A DNA stretch of 64,000 bases, from positions 6,590,098 through 6,654,097 of the forward strand of contig NC_047071.1 in NCBI RefSeq assembly GCF_902459465.1. Direction: 5' to 3'. Below are positions 58,541 to 64,000 of the stretch, piece after piece (positions within the stretch are counted from its first letter, which is position 1; each line of letters begins with the position of its first letter). The translations under genes were made by a program, and so were the position numbers. The notes below the pieces were generated by a model that was not told where the DNA came from, did no database searches, and saw nothing but the letters and a program-made list of their open reading frames with translations. The stretch comes from Asterias rubens. Taxonomy: Eukaryota > Echinodermata > Asteroidea > Forcipulatida > Asteriidae.

Positions 58541-58943
58541 ATGGCGGCTAAGCTAGGGTGATATCGATTTATTTTATTCACGATATATCGCCGACAATAT
58601 ATCGCGATATTCGATATAATCGCGATTAATGAAATTTGACATCATCAGTCTTCAAACTCCAAGTGAAAGTTGTAGAAGAGACAGTCATAGCTTAAGAGAG
58701 GTGTTCTAATGACCTATTCTTCTGGTTTTACTCCAAACCTATGGGGTGCAAGATGTCTCAGCTAGCAAATACATCGCGATATTTAATCGATTTGCGATAT
58801 ATAGCGATTATCGCGATTATCGCGATATATCGCGATATATCGATATTTCGATTAAAACCAAATCCATCCGATATCGAAATCGTTTCCAAATTAATATCGC
58901 GATATTCGATAATATTGTGATATCGCCCAAGCTTAATGGCGGC
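58541..58943. mobile_element. hAT-like MITE with 8-bp target duplication, second copy
   Basis: The element at 58549-58935 starts TAAGCTAGGGTGATATCG and ends GATATCGCCCAAGCTTA. ATGGCGGC is repeated exactly on both sides (58541-58548 and 58936-58943). Removing it restores the foldback arm unit CTCGAATGGCGGCAAT. The right half matches the 4999-5147 copy closely. Confidence 0.88.
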
Positions 58944-59275
58944 AATTCTAAAAGACGAAATACGGACATTATACCTTTAAAAAACACTTATTTTTGTCCC
59001 ACAATGGCAAAAATACCAAAGAGTGGAGGTCCAACAATCTTAAATTGTAAAAAAATTTTCCCAAACTCGAATGGCGGCAATATTAAAAGACGGAATACTG
59101 ACATCAATATTAAAAGACGGAATACTGACATTCTTCTTTTTAAAAGAAAATATTAAATGCATTTTCCCTCACTGTCAAAAATATTACAAGAGGGAAGGTA
59201 CGACTAAAAAATGTTCCCCAATTTGAATGTCGGCAATATTAAAAGACGGAATACGGACATTATACCTTTAAATCA

Positions 59276-60209
59276 AAACTTTAAATCTTATACTCGTGCA
59301 AAATAAATCTGTGAAGAAAATAACGTGAGGCATTTACCAACGTTCAAGAATCCATCGAATAGCTCAAGATGAATAACCAAAACATCTTTCATTTGATTTA
59401 CAACAGAAATACTTTATTCCAAATGCTTTTTTTCCGGAATCTAAATCAACTTCTGTTCTAGTATGTTTGATGTGGAGTGCGCGAAGGTAATTAAGTCTGA
59501 AAACGCTATTTTGCAATAAAAAAAGTCTGTCTATTTTCTTGAACGTCATACAAATCTGTGAATTTTTTGGCGATCTTCACTATAGAGGCTGCAATAATCA
59601 GAGAAATTACAAAAGTGCTGTTCCAGAAAAAATTTATTGACAGACAATATTTGCTTTGTTTTTCTTCCATTCGTTTGCCCTCCTCTGTCTAGCTTGGTGT
59701 TTTATTGATTTAAAAAAAAAATTATTTGAAAGTATCTTTTGGGCCTCATCATAGTAAACAATGAATGTTCCTTGTGCTTTACTTGTGCTATTTTTGAATT
59801 AAACATAGACAACCACAGGTTTCACTGATGGAGACTCTACTTATTTCAAATGAACACTGCAAGATGAAAACTAACTGAACTACACATGTAGGCCTATTAT
59901 TACACAAACATTTGAGTAAATCTAAGTATTTATACAATTATTTCAAATATCTCTACATTTGAGGTTTATAAAATGGTCCATATTTCAAAGACGTTGCCAT
60001 GTTAAATTAACATTTTATATCATTTGATTATCATTATACATAATAATGCAATATTTTACAGTACAGGATCCTGTCTACAAACCACTTTTCCCAACCTACA
60101 ATCTTGGACTGGTCATCTCAATCTCAGCCACTCAACCATGCACACCAAAGAGGAAATTAAGCTGAGCATTCATCAGCAACTCCCCTTGATAAACTGCTTC
60201 TGATGATCA
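59276..60209. other. Unassigned sequence
   Basis: AT-rich, without recognisable exon, RNA gene or repeat family. Confidence 0.5.
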
Positions 60210-60463
60210 GGGCCCAATTTCATAGAGCTGCTTAAGCACAAAATTTTGCTTAAGCAAAAAATTCATTGCTTAGTAAAATCAGATTACCGGCCAAGACTCC
60301 ACTCAATTGTTATGCTACGTAAGTAAACAACAGCTAAATACTAGTCATACATAAGCAATGTATAAATGGCATGAAATTTTTGCCAGTAGGATGTGTAAAA
60401 TAAGGGAGCTATTTTCGTGCTTAAGCAAATTTTTTGCTTAAGCAGCTCTATGAAATTGGCCTC
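60210..60463. mobile_element. MITE with GGCCCAATTTCATAGAGCTGC ends
   Basis: The left end GGGCCCAATTTCATAGAGC with TGCTTAAGCA is mirrored at the right by GCAGCTCTATGAAATTGGCC. It is about 254 bp with no open frame. A clear target duplication was not found. Confidence 0.8.
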
Positions 60464-61409
60464 AGTCTTTTCAATGGGTTTCGTACAGCCACCACTGAAC
60501 TCCAATGTACAGCATCACCTATGCACGCACTCATTGCAGGCTAAGCAGCAGCCATTTTGTTTGACTGTACTGTACACTTGATCCAAGATTTGCATTTATA
60601 GTAATGTAATCTGTGTTGGAAGCTGTCAGATTCAACTTCTCAAAACTGGGGAAATCAACCCAAACCCAGACCTGATACCTGCCTCCAGTCAGGCAGTCGA
60701 AAGTACATAATGTCATGCTCTTTCTGCCTTTTAATCAACATCCGCTCACCAGAGACCAACTTCTAGGCCTTAACTCAAAGCAGCATCGCTTACGTATCTC
60801 CTTCAACATGTAGAAGGGGGGGGGGGGGCAAATGTACAGATTTCAGGTCCTGTGGAAATTTCATGTTAATTTATGGCAACCATTATAAATGCATTCTAAT
60901 GTGTCCCTAGAACAATAAAAATGATGTTGCCATTTTTTCTATTGACCTTTAGTGACCTTGACCTGAGGTCATGCATCATTTTCACCTAAAAATCTCCTTT
61001 TTGGACAAGTTTTCAAAGAGTTTCAAGGCAATTGAGCATATTTATAGTTAATTGTGAGTCTCCTCATAATAATTAACATATAATATTAATGTCCTAATGG
61101 GTTTTGCCCAAGGAAAAGTGTCAAAATGTTACATTACGTTCATTTTGAGGACCTTTATTTAAATAAATGCAGATATGACCAACCATTTAGTGACTGGTAT
61201 GTAACATTATAACACCCCTTACAGGTATTCTGCCTTTTCATTGGTTTAGAGCGTTTACATGATATGTCTTAGTTTTACCGTTTAGATGTGCAGCACCCTC
61301 GTAGTTCTCCAGACACTGATGTGCTTGTCCTTTGACGATAGCAACAACTCTACAAGAAACCTTGTTTGTCACTGGCAATGGGACTAAAAAAAACCAGGAA
61401 ATTGTATTG
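60464..61409. other. Unassigned sequence
   Basis: Contains a run of 14 G near 60818. No gene or repeat family recognised. Confidence 0.5.
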
Positions 61410-61812
61410 AAACCGACGCCTTCTCGTGATACTCTGATGGTTGTCTTCCACGCATCCAGGTCCAGCATTAATGTTTCTTGTTGTGTTGCATCCTTCTTCA
61501 GCTGATCTACGAATGTTAGTCTCCTCCTGCTTGGCTCTTGTTTCCAACAATGGGTTCCAAAAGCACTAAGGGCTCACAGCTAGCTCTGGATGGCGGATAC
61601 AGTGGCTAGCAAGTCTCATCCTTCGTTCCTTGATCTTAACACATACTCGTGGTAGGGCGCGTAGAGCTGGGAGTTTGGCATATGGTCTTCCCAGTGCACA
61701 TCAAGGGCCACCCATAGCATTCTTATATAGACGCCGTCTACAGCTGTTTCTTGATTTGCTGACAGAGAAAGAAGCTTCTAGAACTCTTGCATGGAATACT
61801 GATGGATCCTGA
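61410..61812 (-). pseudogene. LINE C-terminal remnant
   Basis: Read on the minus strand from about 61750, the frames give VDGVYIRMLWVALDVHWEDH, then NSQLYAPY and, after stops, RRRLTFVDQLKKDATQQETL and LDLDAWKTTIR. This is the region after the RT in a LINE common in marine invertebrates (LDGTYTRML...WRDH...ELYG... then GRRxLTFVDQLxxDT, from memory). Several stops and shifts make it dead. The clade is not assigned. Confidence 0.7.
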
Positions 61813-62405
61813 GGCTAGAAACACAGTTGGCAAGCTTGGTTATAGAGGCCAACAGAATACAGGGAGCAAGGTTACCTTCAACCATGCATATTGGTAAAAT
61901 CATCTTTTTTTGCGGTGGACAATAGTTATTAGAATGAAGATACACCAGATTGGAAACGGACATTCTATGCCACTGCCACGACAGTTTATCAATGACCACA
62001 ACAGGCTGAAAGGCCTAACAACTCACACGTCCTGTTGCCTGTTCAGCATCAAACACCAAGGTTGCCAAAGGTTCCATTGACTGGAAAACTGTAATGCAAC
62101 TGACCGTAATGCGACTGACCATGGTTTTGCCATGTATACCTAAAAGTTCACTTTGCTGTGACCATTTATAAGTATCCTGTTGGATGCTCACATTAAAGAG
62201 TTTTGTGTTACATGAAGTGAAACATGCAAATTATTTTTAGTTAGAGGAAACTTTTGAATTGTGGCTAGTGTATTTTTTCCATTTCCTTTTTGTGTAAGCA
62301 GAGTGGAATATCTTGAAGTAAGGTAACGTGTTTTAGAGGTCACCTAAGGCGTGGTTGTCTCGGTGTTCTCCGGTAAGCCATGTTTCTATGATTGCAAAAA
62401 TATAG

Positions 62406-62825
62406 GTGAATCCCTCCATGACAGCATCACAGGGTTCGGTCCTTGGTCCTTCTCTCTTTCTTGTGTACGTAAACGATTTACCTGATGTAATCTTGTCTCA
62501 GCTAGCCATGTATGCTGATGATTCAACCCTCTACAGTGTTTCCTCCAACTCTTCTAGCACTTCTCGTGGTGGGGTGGGTGCCTCACTCAATAAAGATTTA
62601 GAGAATGCACTGAAGTGGGGAAACAACTGGCTGGTAACCTTCAATTCCAAGAAAACCAAACTACTGTCCCTTTCACGCTCTAAAGATGGTACATTTCCCT
62701 CCATTTGTATGGGCTCATCTACTCTGCATGAGGTTTCACACTTGAGCCTGCTTGGACTTGACATCTCCAGTAATATGGTTCTGATTATGAAGGATGTCAA
62801 GAAGGGTAACGTTGCCAGTAACTAG
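62406..62825 (+). pseudogene. LINE reverse transcriptase fragment
   Basis: The open frame holds RT motif B (ASQGSVLGPSLFLVYVNDLP) and motif C (MYADDSTLY, about 62508-62530), then NWLVTFNSKKTKLLSLSR, LLGLDIS and a stop. Motif A and everything upstream are missing, as are the thumb and 3' end. It is a truncated internal fragment that is still open for 139 codons. Confidence 0.85.
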
Positions 62826-63603
62826 ACCAATATAGACCAATCACATGCTTACCTGTAGTGTAAACTCTTGACCAGTGTGTTAGCAGAGGACCTATTTCGT
62901 CTGAAGGATGACCAGCAGTTGTTTCAGGAGGGGGGCGTTCACCAGTATTCTTGTATAAACATTACATGAACCAACAATAAATATACATGAAACAACGGGG
63001 ACATTCTGAGGTATTCTGATATAAACGTTACATAAACCAACAATAGATATACAGGAAACAACGGGAGACTTACACACTAAGATTAATTCCAAGCAATATA
63101 ATAATTACTGAATGAAATAGCCAGAACCTGAATTACATGAGAAATTAACTCCAGAAACTATGAGCCATAAAAGGGGGGACCGAGTGAGTTGGCTCATGGT
63201 GATTAATAATTATAAGGAAAACAAGAAAAAAACGGCACCTGAACAGGGGAATATTTACATAAGGAAAGTTTTGTGTGGGAAGGTTTAAATTAGGATAGTT
63301 ATACGTGAGGGAAGTAAATGCTAGAAATAATACAGTTGTAAACGAAATAAGGCTAGTTACGGGAGATGGCTGTGAAGTTACATGTTTGAGTAGAACTAAA
63401 AATGAACACGAACAGAACGCAACGGAATCAGGAACAGAAATGAGCCTAAGGCGTTCGCTGCAAGAATATATTTAGCAACCAACGCCCACTACGTTGGTAC
63501 CCGGGCATACTGGACATTCCAAAGCAATACAAAGTAAATACCACAAATGCAGTGGTTGAAATAAATAAAGGGGAAGGCGGGCGGGACAATAATAGAAATA
63601 CCT
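62826..63603. other. Unassigned sequence with a short direct repeat
   Basis: ATTCTTGTATAAACATTACATGAACC (about 62948) and ATTCTGATATAAACGTTACATAAACC (about 63014), each followed by AACAATA(A/G)ATATAC, form a 66-bp-period pair. Nothing else recognised. Confidence 0.6.
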
Positions 63604-63775
63604 TGCACATAATTTCGTGTGACAAGGATGTTTTTTTTATTTCATTATTATCTCGCAACTTTGACAACCAATTGAACTCAAATTTTCACAGGTTTGTTAT
63701 TTTATGCATATGTTGAGAAACACCAAGTGAGAAGACTGGTCTTTGACAGTTACCAAGGGTGTCCACTGTCTTTAA
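63604..63775. mobile_element. MITE family 1, right-half fragment
   Basis: ACTTTGACAACCAATTGAACTC through GACTGGTCTTTGACAGTTACC and GTGTCCACTGTC then TTAA matches the right halves of the 5216 copy and, inverted, the left end of the 1803 copy. The left half is absent. Confidence 0.8.
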
Positions 63776-64000
63776 TTAAATGTAAATCTGTGACTGACAA
63801 CAATGGTTTTCTGTCAAACCTGTACACATTAGATATGTCCATGGACATTGTTTACATCAAATTTTGGATAGAAGGTTCAATGTTCATTGTGCCTACACAC
63901 AATCAAGTTTACACCATGTTATCCCACTGTTTTACCATGATATCCCACTAAAAACTCAACAGCGGGGGTTTTGAAAAAGGTGAAATTAAATTTTTTATTT
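63776..64000. other. Unassigned sequence at the window edge
   Basis: No feature recognised. The frame at 63694-63951 crosses the MITE and is not a gene. Confidence 0.5.

Larger units (their letters stand above)
56815..59275. mobile_element. Foldback (TU-like) element 2
   Basis: The left arm, 56815-57420, has about five of the same GCCGTTGTGGGACAA / GCCGGCATTCGA / GACCTCCCCTC units as element 1. The right arm, 58400-59275, has them inverted. The central part, 58035-58400, is homologous to 45905-46150 plus 46749-46870 of element 1 (shared TTCTATGAACCATGAACTGAC and GTGTTTTGGAAGCACTT text). A hAT-like MITE is inserted in the right arm at 58549. No transposase frame. Confidence 0.78.

Overview
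The window is eukaryotic. Its coding sequence is split by GT-AG introns. It is packed with non-LTR retrotransposons, cut-and-paste DNA transposons, MITEs, Helitron-type elements and long tandem arrays, and no ordinary host gene could be recognised. Several TTAA-flanked and hAT-like MITE families (around 1.8, 5.0, 56.3 and 60.2 kb) look like families I remember from sea stars. The foldback elements recall the TU elements of sea urchins. The host is therefore most likely an echinoderm, probably an asteroid; this is inference from repeat families, not from a marker gene.

Layout. 0-1.2 kb is a copy of the 5' intron/leader of a RAG1-like element. 1.8-5.6 kb holds MITEs and a 110-bp tandem array. 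8.4-14.4 kb (minus strand) carries the most notable gene: a seven-coding-exon, apparently intact transposase of about 974 residues with the RAG1 N-terminal zinc-binding region, a RING finger and a RAG1-like core, plus a non-coding leader exon and intron. The leader and intron are duplicated at the left edge of the window. 15.3-16.6 kb is a long-TIR element beside a minisatellite. 17.8-20.2 kb (minus) is an intact 810-residue piggyBac-type transposase. 20.9-23.8 kb holds hAT-like MITE copies in inverted orientation around a dead LINE, with target-site duplications that betray an inversion.

24.4-34.7 kb is a head-to-tail array of Helitron-like (Helentron-like) elements. Each starts with CTAGA and a palindrome, and the ends show covarying complementary motifs. 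The array is filled with units carrying ETS-like and nuclear-receptor-like DR5/DR1 motifs. It is interrupted by a TIR element with a perfect empty-site paralogue (24840-26594) and a LINE scrap. 34.9-42.6 kb holds a palindromic MITE, another Helitron-like end, a LINE with an open reverse transcriptase (39601-41136), an isolated histone-type 3' stem-loop, and the N-terminal part of another LINE with a 2A-like motif. 44.5-47.9 kb and 56.8-59.3 kb are two related foldback elements whose inverted arms are tandem arrays of about 135 bp. 48.7-53.3 kb is a minus-strand Helitron-like tandem array rich in CRE and E-box motifs. 53.36-54.70 kb is a canonical non-autonomous Helitron. 61.4-62.8 kb has two further LINE remnants.

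The genes do not form a pathway; they belong to independent mobile elements nested in each other. Only the RAG1-like transposase, the piggyBac transposase and the LINE at 39.6-41.1 kb keep long open frames. All other elements are non-autonomous or broken.
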